A stretch of DNA of 64,000 nucleotides from an uncultured Pseudodesulfovibrio sp. (lineage in GTDB: Bacteria; Desulfobacterota; Desulfovibrionia; Desulfovibrionales; Desulfovibrionaceae). The DNA lies in the NCBI RefSeq assembly GCF_963662885.1, contig NZ_OY760055.1, positions 258,001 to 322,000 on the forward strand, read 5' to 3'. This document shows, piece by piece, positions 1 through 8,269 of this stretch (the stretch's first letter is position 1; each line of letters opens with the position of its first letter). The position numbers were made by a program, and so were the translations under genes. The notes below the pieces were generated by a model. That model was not told the DNA's origin. It made no database searches and saw only the letters and a program-made list of their open reading frames with translations.

Positions 1-136
1 CCTCTATGTGGTCAACCCGAAGTACGTCAGCCTGCTGTGGACCCGCGAACTGGGCCAGAGCATGGTCTGGGGAGCGGCCATATCCATGATCTTCGGTTGG
101 ATCATCATTCGCAAGATCATTCGGATCAAGGTGTAG
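1..136 (+). CDS. tadB: TadB-type inner-membrane secretion protein, C-terminal end only
   Basis: The window opens inside this gene. Reading from base 2, 44 codons run to a TAG at 134-136. The fragment has one hydrophobic helix (around WGAAISMIFGWIIIRKI) and ends in a basic IRKIIRIKV tail. That ending, just before a second T2SSF-type gene, fits the last membrane segment of TadB, one of the two platform proteins of Tad/Flp pilus secretion. The next start is 10 bases downstream, so the two are surely co-transcribed. The name rests mainly on position and on this short tail. The rest of the protein lies outside the window. Confidence 0.7.
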   Translation, partial: LYVVNPKYVSLLWTRELGQSMVWGAAISMIFGWIIIRKIIRIKV

Positions 137-146
137 GGAGGCAGCC

Positions 147-1103
147 ATGGATTACCAGATCATTCCTCTGTTGGCCGCTGGCGTTGGCTTCATCTCGGTC
201 CTTCTGGCCGGGTATGGCCTGATCGGTTACCTGAGCGGGGCCAGTGACTCGGCCCGTCTCAAGGAGCGGGTCTCCGGCAAGGCGGTCAAGCGTTCGGAAG
301 CACTGACCGCGCCGCTGGGCCACGCGCTCAAGGGAACCGTGGACTTTTTCGGACGGCTGGGCACCAAGATCGGCCCCACCGAGACCGCGGAGGTCGACAA
401 GGGCCGCCTGCGCCTCATCCAGGCCGGTCTGCGCAAGCCCGATTCCTACAAGATATTTCAGGGCCTCAAGGGCTTCCTGGCCGTGGGCCTGGCCGGCGGC
501 TTCCTGCTCGTCCGCTTCCTGTTCATGGACCACATGTCCACGAGCGCGACCTGCTTCGGCACGGTCCTGCTGGCCGCCATCGGTGTCTACGGGCCGGATT
601 ACTGGCTCACCAAGAAGATAAACAAGCGCAAGATGACCGTGGGTGACGAGCTCCCCGACGCTCTCGACCTTCTGGTGGTCTGCGTGGAATCCGGCATGGG
701 GCTGGACCAGGCTCTGGACCGCGTCTGTCATGAGATGCGCAGCTCGGGCCCGGTCATCAGCTCCGAATTCAAGCTGCTCACCCTGGAACTGCGCGCGGGC
801 AAGTCCCGCGTGGAAGCCCTCCGGTCGCTGGCCGAAAGGGTCGGTTTGGACGACCTGAACAGCCTGACCTCGTTGCTCATCCAGGCCGACGCCTTCGGCA
901 TCAGCGTCGGTCGGACCCTGCGCGTCTACTCGGACGCCATGCGCGTCAAGCGCGCCCAGCGGGCCGAGGAAAAGGCCGCCAAGATGCCTGTGTTGCTGCT
1001 TCTTCCGCTCGTGGCGTTCATCCTCCCGTCCCTGTTCGTTGTCATTCTCGGACCGGCGGTGATCATGAGCATGGATATGTTCCTGAAGATGAACAACCAC
1101 TAG
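147..1103 (+). CDS. tadC: TadC, type II secretion F-family platform protein of the Tad system
   Basis: This is a 318-aa inner-membrane protein. There is one hydrophobic helix at the N-terminus (about residues 5-30), two more near 105-155, and a strongly hydrophobic C-terminal helix pair (about 280-312). The cytoplasmic T2SSF domain lies between them, with the family pattern LPDALDLLVVCVESGMGLDQ followed by E-F-x-L-L-T-L-E-L-R-A-G. TadC pairs with TadB as the membrane platform that the TadA ATPase drives to assemble Flp pili. The gene follows tadB by 10 bases with ggagg in front of ATG, and the TPR lipoprotein follows 22 bases later. Length and topology are normal for the family. Confidence 0.9.
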   Translation: MDYQIIPLLAAGVGFISVLLAGYGLIGYLSGASDSARLKERVSGKAVKRSEALTAPLGHALKGTVDFFGRLGTKIGPTETAEVDKGRLRLIQAGLRKPDSYKIFQGLKGFLAVGLAGGFLLVRFLFMDHMSTSATCFGTVLLAAIGVYGPDYWLTKKINKRKMTVGDELPDALDLLVVCVESGMGLDQALDRVCHEMRSSGPVISSEFKLLTLELRAGKSRVEALRSLAERVGLDDLNSLTSLLIQADAFGISVGRTLRVYSDAMRVKRAQRAEEKAAKMPVLLLLPLVAFILPSLFVVILGPAVIMSMDMFLKMNNH

Positions 1104-1125
1104 GGCACAAGCCAAGGAGACCATC

Positions 1126-2481
1126 ATGAGAAAGTTCTTAATCATCACCGTGACCCTGATCGCCGGGATCGTTCTGTCCGGCTGCATGGCCAAGTCATAT
1201 GACGACAAGACCTTCGATCAGTTGGCATACGGGAAGAAGTCCCCGGTCACCCTGACCAGCGAACAGCACGAGCAGGTGGGCGACGGCTATGTCCGCCGCA
1301 ACAAGCCCGAAATGGCCCTGGTGCATTTCAACAAGGCCATAGAGCTGAACGGCGACAATCTCGACGCTCGGGTCAAGCGCGGCAGTCTGCTGGCGGCCCA
1401 GGGGCTGGACGAGCAGGCGCTGGCCGAGTTCAACAAGGTGCTGGAAAAGTCTCCGGATCATGCCATCGCCAATGAAGCCGCCGGTTGCGTGTATTTTCGC
1501 GCCGGGCTGTACGACGAGGCCAAGTCCCATTTGAACCGTGCCGTGGCCCTCAATCCCATGCTTTGGAAGGCCCATAATTTCCTGGGCATCATTCACGACC
1601 GCAACCGGGAGTATGATCAGGCCGCCGAGGAGTTCTCCGCCGCTCTGGAATTGCACCAGGGCAACGGCGCCGACGAGATCTACAACAACCTGGGCGTGGT
1701 CCATATCGCCCGCAAGCAGTACGTCGAGGCGGTGGAGACCTTCCGCCGGGCGCTGCAGACCGGCGGCGTGTCCGCCCGCACCTACAATAATCTGGGCTTG
1801 GCCCTGGCCCGCATGGGCCGTCTGGACGAAGCCCTCGAATCCTTCAAGTACGCAGGGGGCGAAGCCAAGGCCCACAACAATCTCGGATACGTCCTCCTGA
1901 CGGAGAACCGGCCCGCACAGGCCGTGCCGTACTTCGAGAAGGCCATCGAGCTGTCCCCCTCCTACTATGTGAAGGCCGCCGACAACCTGAAGCGCGCCCG
2001 TCTGGCGGCCCGTTTCCAGGACGGCGTCACCCAATCAAGCGGTTCCACCCCGAACCCTCTGCTTCGTAAGTCCTTCCCCGACTCGAAGCAGAACCCCGGC
2101 GAGCCTGCGGCATCTCCCGCGTCCGCAGGCTCGCCTCCCCCCTCCGCCAAGGTCGTCAAGGCGGCCTTGGAGGAGCCGGGTTCGGCGGATGACTCCATAA
2201 TTCCCCATGAAAAGACCTACGGGCTGCATGTCAGCTCCTGGCGTGACCACAACCATGCCTTCGCCCAGTGCGAAAAGCTCAAGAAGAAGGGGTTCTCGAC
2301 CTGGATCAACCAGGTGGATCTCGGCGACAAGGGTATCTGGTATCGCGTCCTGGTGGGCGAGTTCGGCTCCATCAAGGAAGCCCAGGTTGAGCGTCCGGAC
2401 GTGCTGACCATCCTGAACCTGGATCGCGCCCCGGTGTACGAGCGCGTTGACCCCAGGCCCGTGGTTTCGGCCCAACTCTAA
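1126..2481 (+). CDS. TPR-repeat lipoprotein with C-terminal SPOR domain (TadD-like position)
   Basis: This is a 451-aa predicted lipoprotein. The signal sequence ends in the lipobox LSGC, with the acylated cysteine at residue 20. From about 45 to 290 come tandem TPR units (for example the repeats around DARVKRGSLLAAQGLDEQAL and AHNFLGIIHDRNREYDQAAE). A Pro/Ser/Ala-rich linker follows, then a SPOR-like domain at about 365-430 (YGLHVSSWRDHNHAFAQCEK onward). TadD proteins are TPR lipoproteins that help the Tad secretin. A SPOR domain normally binds denuded peptidoglycan, so the fusion could tie the Tad channel to the wall or the division site. It sits last in the Tad operon, before a stem-loop. 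TPR and SPOR assignments are firm; the TadD role is inferred from position. Confidence 0.82.
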   Translation: MRKFLIITVTLIAGIVLSGCMAKSYDDKTFDQLAYGKKSPVTLTSEQHEQVGDGYVRRNKPEMALVHFNKAIELNGDNLDARVKRGSLLAAQGLDEQALAEFNKVLEKSPDHAIANEAAGCVYFRAGLYDEAKSHLNRAVALNPMLWKAHNFLGIIHDRNREYDQAAEEFSAALELHQGNGADEIYNNLGVVHIARKQYVEAVETFRRALQTGGVSARTYNNLGLALARMGRLDEALESFKYAGGEAKAHNNLGYVLLTENRPAQAVPYFEKAIELSPSYYVKAADNLKRARLAARFQDGVTQSSGSTPNPLLRKSFPDSKQNPGEPAASPASAGSPPPSAKVVKAALEEPGSADDSIIPHEKTYGLHVSSWRDHNHAFAQCEKLKKKGFSTWINQVDLGDKGIWYRVLVGEFGSIKEAQVERPDVLTILNLDRAPVYERVDPRPVVSAQL

Positions 2482-2520
2482 AAACGGCAAGAATGTCTTG
2501 ATAGGCACCGGCCCGCACGT

Positions 2521-2559
2521 CACCCCGGATTCACAGCCAGCGGCTGTTGGTCCGGGGTG
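2521..2559 (+). terminator. Strong stem-loop after the Tad operon
   Basis: A perfect 9-bp outer stem (caccccgga paired with tccggggtg) encloses a second 6-bp stem (acagcc/ggctgt). It lies 40 bases after the TPR-SPOR stop and ahead of the next gene. There is no T-run after it, so intrinsic termination is uncertain. It may be a processing or mRNA-stabilising hairpin. Confidence 0.45.
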
Positions 2560-2662
2560 CCCGCGTGTTGGGCGAACCTTCCCTTTTACGGGGGATTTTC
2601 GTATGTTTTCATCCTGGGCATGATGCCCGGCAATAGTCAGAACCGACCGGAGAGATTTCAAC

Positions 2663-4810
2663 TTGGCAGCCGACCGCACCAAAAGCTTTCGCGTCCTCGC
2701 CGTGGACCATGACGAGTCCATGCTCACCCTCTACCGCGACATCCTCTGCTTCGAGGGCGAGGAGCCGTCCGCCCTGGAGGCGTTGTTCGGTGAGGACGCC
2801 CGGCTGCCGTCACGTGAGGAAATCGACGAGGACGCGGCCCGGCCGGTTTTTGAAGTGGTCCAGGCCTCTGGTGCGGACGGCGGGATCGATGCCATGGAGA
2901 GCGCAATGTCGGACGGCGAGCCGTTCGCCATTGCCCTGGTGGATATCCATCTTTCCGACCTGGGCGAGGCGCTGTTGGGCATCGACCTGGCAGAGGCCCT
3001 GCGGGAACGGGACCCGCACATGGAGATCGTCCTGTTGTCGGCCCGCCACAAGGTCCCCCTCAAAGAGTTCAACAAGCGGGTTCAGCCGCCCGAGAAGCTG
3101 CTTTACATCCAGAAGCCGTTCCGTTCGCCGGAGCTCAAACAGATTGCCTTGTCCCTCGGTTCCAAATGGGATGCGGAGAATCGGCTGCGGGACCTGAACG
3201 AGACCCTGGCTTCCAAGGTCGAGGCCCGGACCAGCGAACTCAACGCGGTCAACCGGCGATTGCGCCTGGATATCGCCAAGCGCGCGGCGGTCCTGCGGGA
3301 GTTGCAGGCCTCGGAACAACGCTACCGGCTGCTCTTCGAAAAGAACATCTCCGGAAACTTTGCGACGGATAGAGAGGGCCGTATTCTGGACTGCAACACG
3401 GCCTTTGCGGAGATGTTCGACTTTGCGCTGCCCGAGGACGCCCTGGGCGCGAATATCTTCGATTTGTGGGATCGGGCCGGTGGCGGGGAACCCCTTCGGG
3501 AACTATTGTCTTCCTGCGCCAGGGTATCCAGCCAGGAGGTGGTTTTTTCACGCGGACCGATCAAGCGCCACCTGATGGTCAGCTGCGACACCGTGGCCGA
3601 CGGCGAGGGCGGCCGGGAAGAACTGCGCGGCTATCTCTTTGACATTTCCGAGGCCAAACGGCTTGAAGATCAATTGCGCCAATCCCAGAAGATGGAGGCC
3701 CTGGGCACGCTGGCCGGGGGTATCGCCCACGACTTCAACAACATCCTGGGCGTCATTCTGGGGTATGCCGAGATCATCGAGTCCGGCGCCGAGCCGGACT
3801 CCGGCCTGTCGCGTCGCGTCGGGGAAATCTCCCGGGCGGGCCGCAGGGCGCGTGATCTGGTCACCCAGATTCTGAATTTCTCCCGTCAGGGGCCGCAGGA
3901 GCGGCATGCCATGACCCTGACCCCGCTTATCAAGGAGGCGCTGAAGCTGCTTCGTTCCTCGGTGCCGACCAACGTGGCCATCAACACCCGGATAGAGACG
4001 GAACGGGACCAGGTCATGGCCGACCCGACCCAGATGCACCAGATCCTGCTCAACCTGTGCGGCAACGCCGCCCATGCCATGAAGGATTCGGGCGGGACCA
4101 TGACCATCACCCTGGCCGATACGCTGCCGGAAGATACCGTGCTGCCGCCCGAGGCCCTTGGCAGACCGGAACATTTCGTGCGTCTGACCGTGTCCGACAA
4201 CGGCCCCGGCATCGATCCGGAGGTGGCCGAGCGGGTCTTCGATCCTTTCTTCACCACCAAGAAGCAGGGCGAGGGTACGGGCATGGGGCTGGCCATGGTC
4301 CACGGCATCGTCAAACGCCACGACGGCTACCTGGAGCTGGAGAACAACCCCGGCCAGGGCGCGACCTTCCACGTCTTTTTGCCGCGCAGCTCGGAAGTGA
4401 CCCGGCCAGAGGCAGACATCCCGGCGGATCTCGTGTTCCGCGAAGGGCGCATCCTGTTCGTGGACGACGAGAAGCCGCTCACGGACATCGGCCGCGAGAT
4501 GCTGGAATCCATCGGCTTCGAGGTCGTCACCCGGACCTCGTCCATCGAGGCGCTGGAAGCCTTCAAGTTCAAGGCGGACGACTTCGATCTGGTCATCACC
4601 GACCAGTCCATGCCCAACATGACCGGTATGGAGTTTGCCCGAGAGATCCTCAAGATCAGGCCGGATATCCCGATCATCCTGTGTACCGGCTTCTCGGACG
4701 CGGTGTCCTACGAGCGTTTGCGCGACATAGGCATCGGCGACTTCATCATGAAGCCGATCCTCAAGCACGATCTCATGGCCTCCATCAGCCGGTTGCTGGC
4801 CGGCAAGTAG
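2663..4810 (+). CDS. Soluble hybrid histidine kinase: receiver - PAS - HisKA - HATPase - receiver
   Basis: This 715-aa protein has no membrane segment. The N-terminal receiver-like domain (about 8-160) starts RVLAVDHDESM and has its likely phospho-acceptor at D94 (ALVDIHLS). About 45 extra residues separate its first strand-helix from that Asp. A coiled linker follows to about 215, then a PAS domain (about 220-330). HisKA has H356 in GGIAHDFNNILG, the H-D-F-N-N box of the NtrB-like kinases. The HATPase domain carries DNGPGID and GTGMGLAMVHGIV. The C-terminal receiver has D647 (VITDQSMPN). The chosen start is TTG with ggagag about 10 bases upstream; no in-frame ATG fits better. No cognate output regulator is adjacent, so the phosphotransfer target is unknown. 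Confidence 0.88.
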   Translation: MAADRTKSFRVLAVDHDESMLTLYRDILCFEGEEPSALEALFGEDARLPSREEIDEDAARPVFEVVQASGADGGIDAMESAMSDGEPFAIALVDIHLSDLGEALLGIDLAEALRERDPHMEIVLLSARHKVPLKEFNKRVQPPEKLLYIQKPFRSPELKQIALSLGSKWDAENRLRDLNETLASKVEARTSELNAVNRRLRLDIAKRAAVLRELQASEQRYRLLFEKNISGNFATDREGRILDCNTAFAEMFDFALPEDALGANIFDLWDRAGGGEPLRELLSSCARVSSQEVVFSRGPIKRHLMVSCDTVADGEGGREELRGYLFDISEAKRLEDQLRQSQKMEALGTLAGGIAHDFNNILGVILGYAEIIESGAEPDSGLSRRVGEISRAGRRARDLVTQILNFSRQGPQERHAMTLTPLIKEALKLLRSSVPTNVAINTRIETERDQVMADPTQMHQILLNLCGNAAHAMKDSGGTMTITLADTLPEDTVLPPEALGRPEHFVRLTVSDNGPGIDPEVAERVFDPFFTTKKQGEGTGMGLAMVHGIVKRHDGYLELENNPGQGATFHVFLPRSSEVTRPEADIPADLVFREGRILFVDDEKPLTDIGREMLESIGFEVVTRTSSIEALEAFKFKADDFDLVITDQSMPNMTGMEFAREILKIRPDIPIILCTGFSDAVSYERLRDIGIGDFIMKPILKHDLMASISRLLAGK

Positions 4811-4947
4811 GCGGCAACCCCGCTCCCGTCACCAAACGTTCTCGGGGTTGGCGCGCTCCCGCAATGCGCACGGTTTCCTGTTAGTGGTACGATCCGGCGG
4901 ATGTCCTGTTCACCGTCTGAACCTGTTACCGCTTTTCGGAGGATTCG

Positions 4948-6186
4948 ATGCGCTTCAAAACACTGATCGTCGTGGCTGCGGCATGTCTGCTGGCGAGCGC
5001 GGCCGGGGCAATGGCCGGGGAGAACATTCAGGTGGGGCCCCGTCCCTACTACCTGGTTGAAAACATGGACGACGGCCCGCTCAAGGAGTCGCTCAGGATG
5101 TGCGCGGACAAGCCGCTCAAACGCACGGCCTTTTCCATCGGCCACCGTGGCGCGCCCATGCAGTTCCCCGAGCACACCAGGGAAAGCTATGAGGCCGCCG
5201 CCCGTATGGGCGCGGGCGTGCTCGAGTGTGACGTGGCCTTCACCAAGGACCGTCAGTTGGTCTGCCGTCACTCCCAGTGCGATCTGGCCACGACCACCAA
5301 TATCCTGACCATTCCCGAACTGGCCGCCAAGTGCTCCAAGCCGTTTACCCCGGCCAAGATCGATCCGTCCACTGGCAAGGTCCTGGAACCGGCCACGGCC
5401 ATGTGCTGCACCAGCGACCTGACCGTGGAGGAGTTCAAGCGCCTCAAGGGAAAGATGGACGCCTCAAATCCGGCGGCGACCACGCCCGAGGAATTTCTGG
5501 GAGGCACCCCGGCCTGGCGCACGGAGCTGTACACGGCCACGGGTACGGTCATGACCCACAAGGAATCCATCGTGTTGTTCAAGAAGCTCGGCGTGAAGAT
5601 GACCCCGGAACTGAAGACCCCGAGCGTGTCCATGCCGTTCGACGGGGACTACACCCAGGAAAAGTACGCCCAGCAGATGCTCGACGAATACAAGGAGGCG
5701 GGCGTGTCCCCGTCCGACGTCTTTGCCCAGTCCTTCCGGCTGGCCGACATACTCTACTGGTTGAAGAACGACCCCGAATTCGGCAAGCAGGCCGTGTTTC
5801 TGGACGAGGACGGGCTCAAGGGGTTCAGCCAGGACAAGCCCGAGACCTGGTCGCCGACTCCGGCCGAACTCAAGGCCGACGGCGTGAAGATCGTGGCTCC
5901 GCCCCTGTGGGTGCTGGTCACGGTGGAGGACGGCAAGATCGTGCCCTCGGCCTACGCCAAGGCGGCCAAGGCCGCGGGACTGAAGATCATCACCTGGTCC
6001 CTGGAGCGTTCCGGTCTGCTGACGGATGGCGGCGGCTGGTACTATCAGTCCATCAAGGATGTGGTCCGCAAGCCCGGCGACATGCTCAGTCTGGTGGATG
6101 TGCTGGCCCAGCAGGTCGGGGTCATCGGCATCTTCAGCGACTGGCCCGGAACGGTCACGTATTACGCCAACTGCAAGGGGCTCTAA
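4948..6186 (+). CDS. Periplasmic glycerophosphodiester phosphodiesterase
   Basis: This 412-aa exported protein hydrolyses glycerophosphodiesters to glycerol 3-phosphate and an alcohol. A signal peptide ends near AMAGENIQ (about residue 24). The GDPD active-site region is clear: GHRGAPMQFPEHTRES with the catalytic His/Arg, then LECDVAFTKDRQLVCRHS with the metal-binding Glu/Asp and second His, and a C-terminal IITWSLERSG segment. It is longer than cytoplasmic UgpQ (about 250 aa) and has several Cys residues (MCADK, AMCCTS), suggesting disulfides in the periplasm. The start follows cggaggattcg. A strong terminator lies directly downstream, separating it from the phosphatase/ABC genes that may use its products. 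Exact substrate is not readable. Confidence 0.88.
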   Translation: MRFKTLIVVAAACLLASAAGAMAGENIQVGPRPYYLVENMDDGPLKESLRMCADKPLKRTAFSIGHRGAPMQFPEHTRESYEAAARMGAGVLECDVAFTKDRQLVCRHSQCDLATTTNILTIPELAAKCSKPFTPAKIDPSTGKVLEPATAMCCTSDLTVEEFKRLKGKMDASNPAATTPEEFLGGTPAWRTELYTATGTVMTHKESIVLFKKLGVKMTPELKTPSVSMPFDGDYTQEKYAQQMLDEYKEAGVSPSDVFAQSFRLADILYWLKNDPEFGKQAVFLDEDGLKGFSQDKPETWSPTPAELKADGVKIVAPPLWVLVTVEDGKIVPSAYAKAAKAAGLKIITWSLERSGLLTDGGGWYYQSIKDVVRKPGDMLSLVDVLAQQVGVIGIFSDWPGTVTYYANCKGL

Positions 6187-6209
6187 CTCCCTTTCAGGTT
6201 CTGTTATTC

Positions 6210-6239
6210 GGGCCGGAGTTCGCTCCGGCCCTTTCTTTT
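6210..6239 (+). terminator. Rho-independent terminator after the GDPD gene
   Basis: A perfect 9-bp stem gggccggag/ctccggccc with a ttcg tetraloop is followed by tttctttt. This is a textbook intrinsic terminator 24 bases after the GDPD stop. Confidence 0.92.
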
Positions 6240-6381
6240 GGTCCGGGAAATAGTCCGGAAAACCGCTGGTTATGTACTTTTATTGATATAATCTATAATA
6301 AATCCATGCGAATAGACGGTATCGATTTGACATGACGGCGGCGTGGGAACCAGTGTGGCAAGAACCGGAAAAGGACAACCC

Positions 6382-7188
6382 ATGAGAATCGATACTGTTT
6401 TTGAGCAGGGGACCGGCGCGCTGAACGAGGATTTCCTGGTTGTGGACAAAAACCTGTTCGGTGTGTTCGACGGGGCCACCAGCTTGTCCTCGGCCCGTTT
6501 CGGACACGGGCTGACAGGCGGCTATCTTGCCTCGACCGTTGCCGGGACAGCCTTTCGCGGTAGCGACCTGCCGCTCAGGGAGCTGGCGGACAAGGCCAAC
6601 CGGGCGATCCTGGACGCCATGCGCAAGCACGGCGTGGACATGGAGGACCGGGCGAACCTGTGGTCCACCAGCGCGGCTGTGGTCCGGGTGGAGGAGGATC
6701 GGTTCGAGTGGGTCCAGATCGGCGACTGCCTGGTCATGACGCTGCACGATGACGGCACCCATAGGGTGCACTGTGCCGAATTCAACCACGACCTCGAAAC
6801 CCTGACCATGTGGCAAGAGGCCTCCTGCGAGAGCCAGGGGACGGTGCTCGACGTCATCCACGAGCAGATCGTCAAGGTCCGCCGGGGCATGAACGTGACA
6901 TACGGCGTCTTCAACGGTGAGCCCGCGGCCTTGGATTTCCTGAACGCGGGCTCGCTGCCGCTTGAGGGGATCACGGATATCCTGCTTTTTACCGACGGTC
7001 TGTTCATACCCAAAAGCGACCCCGGCGAGCGCGAGGATTTCGACCGCTTCGCCGAGTTGTTCCGCGCGGGCGGGCTTAAGTGCGTCCGGGATCACGTCAG
7101 GTGCACGGAGGCCGGGGACGCGGCATGCACTCTTTACCCCCGGTTCAAGGTCCACGACGACGTGGCGGCAATTTCCATAGCCCTGTAG
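6382..7188 (+). CDS. PP2C-like protein phosphatase domain protein
   Basis: This 268-aa cytoplasmic protein has PP2C/SpoIIE-like motifs. They are NEDF near residue 15, FGVFDGATSL with the metal-binding D30-G31, a central T-S-A-A-V-V segment followed by VQIGDCLVM (matching the G-D-S strand), and ILLFTDGLF near the C-terminus. The family removes phosphate from Ser/Thr with Mn/Mg. ATG 6382 was chosen because aaagga sits 7 bases before it; an in-frame GTG 39 bases upstream lacks a site. It starts 143 bases after the GDPD terminator and 36 bases before the ABC binding-protein gene, so it probably leads that operon. No partner kinase is adjacent. A small-molecule phosphatase role is possible but is inference. 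Confidence 0.7.
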   Translation: MRIDTVFEQGTGALNEDFLVVDKNLFGVFDGATSLSSARFGHGLTGGYLASTVAGTAFRGSDLPLRELADKANRAILDAMRKHGVDMEDRANLWSTSAAVVRVEEDRFEWVQIGDCLVMTLHDDGTHRVHCAEFNHDLETLTMWQEASCESQGTVLDVIHEQIVKVRRGMNVTYGVFNGEPAALDFLNAGSLPLEGITDILLFTDGLFIPKSDPGEREDFDRFAELFRAGGLKCVRDHVRCTEAGDAACTLYPRFKVHDDVAAISIAL

Positions 7189-7224
7189 ACCGGGCCTACC
7201 AACCCGAAACCCATTTGGAGGAAT

Positions 7225-8256
7225 GTGATGAAACGGATTTTCACTCTGCTGTCGAGCCTGGCGTTGGTGGCGTTCTGCGCCGCTGCCGCGTTTGCCGGTA
7301 CCCTTGAGGACAAGGTGGTCGTCTACTCCACCCACGGCGAATCCATGCTGGAGGCCGTGGCCGACGCCTTCGAGGCCAAGACCGGCGTGGCCGTCGAATT
7401 CATCAATCTCAAGGGCGAGCTGGCCGACAGGGTGCGGGCCGAAAAGGCCAACCCGCAGTCCGACGTCATGTACGGCGCGCCTTCCTCCGTGTACCAGGAG
7501 CTCAAGGCGGAGGACCTCTTCCAGCCCTTCACCCCCACCTGGGCCGCCGAGGTCGACCCGTTGTTCAAGGACAAGGACGGCTACTGGATCGGCACCATCC
7601 AGACCCCGGTGCTGATGTTCTACAATACCGAGATGCTCTCGGCCGCCGACGCCCCCAAGGATTGGAAGGATCTGGCCGATCCCAAATACAAGGACATGCT
7701 GGTCTTCCGCAACGCGTTGTCCTCCTCGGCTCGGGCCACCTATACGGCGCTGCTCCAGCAGTACGAAAAGCGGGGCGAGATGGACAAGGGCTGGACCTAC
7801 CTCAAGGCGGTGGACGCCAACACCAAGCGTTACTACGGCAGCGGCTCGCTCCAGTTCCAGGCCGTGGGCCGCAAGGAGGCCGCCATCAGCTTCGCGGTGC
7901 TGAACTCCATCGTGGACAACCAGATCAAGAACAAGATGCCGCTTGAGACCATCGACGCGGCCAGCGGTTCCCCGGTCATCACCGACGCCATTGCCGTCAT
8001 CAAGGGCGCCAAGCACCCCGAGGCCGCCAAGGCGTTCGTCGAGTTCGCCGGAAGCGCCGAGGTCCAGGCCCTGCTGGCCCGGAAGTTCAACCGCATGCCG
8101 ACCCTGCCCGACGCTCTGGACGAGGCACCGGCGTGGATGGCCAAGATCAAGTTCAAGATCATGGACGTGGACTGGGGCGCCCTGGCCTCCAAGCAGTCCG
8201 CGTGGATGCAGAAGTGGGACACCGAGGTCAAGGATTCGGCCAAGGACAAGAAGTAA
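7225..8256 (+). CDS. ABC transporter periplasmic binding protein, AfuA/FbpA (Fe3+/phospho-compound) family
   Basis: This 343-aa family-1 extracellular binding protein has a signal peptide ending at AFA-GTLEDK (about residue 24). The mature start VVVYSTHGESMLEAVADAFE is the usual first strand/helix of this group. A conserved region MYGAPSSVYQEL and a C-terminal SPVITDAIAVIKGAKHPEAA match the family. Members bind ferric iron, but relatives bind sugar phosphates (AfuA) or 2-aminoethylphosphonate. The paired Tyr ligands of Fe3+ binders are not obvious; YYGSGSLQFQ could instead form an anion pocket, so a phosphate-bearing ligand is a fair guess. SD ggagg precedes ATG, and the ATPase gene follows 13 bases downstream. 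Confidence 0.85.
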   Translation: MMKRIFTLLSSLALVAFCAAAAFAGTLEDKVVVYSTHGESMLEAVADAFEAKTGVAVEFINLKGELADRVRAEKANPQSDVMYGAPSSVYQELKAEDLFQPFTPTWAAEVDPLFKDKDGYWIGTIQTPVLMFYNTEMLSAADAPKDWKDLADPKYKDMLVFRNALSSSARATYTALLQQYEKRGEMDKGWTYLKAVDANTKRYYGSGSLQFQAVGRKEAAISFAVLNSIVDNQIKNKMPLETIDAASGSPVITDAIAVIKGAKHPEAAKAFVEFAGSAEVQALLARKFNRMPTLPDALDEAPAWMAKIKFKIMDVDWGALASKQSAWMQKWDTEVKDSAKDKK

Positions 8257-8269
8257 CGGAGGCCTGGCC

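Noticed and set aside
4815..4850. Inverted repeat aaccccg...cggggtt after the first hybrid kinase
   Set aside because: Short arms, a 20-base loop and no T-run, so not convincing as a terminator.
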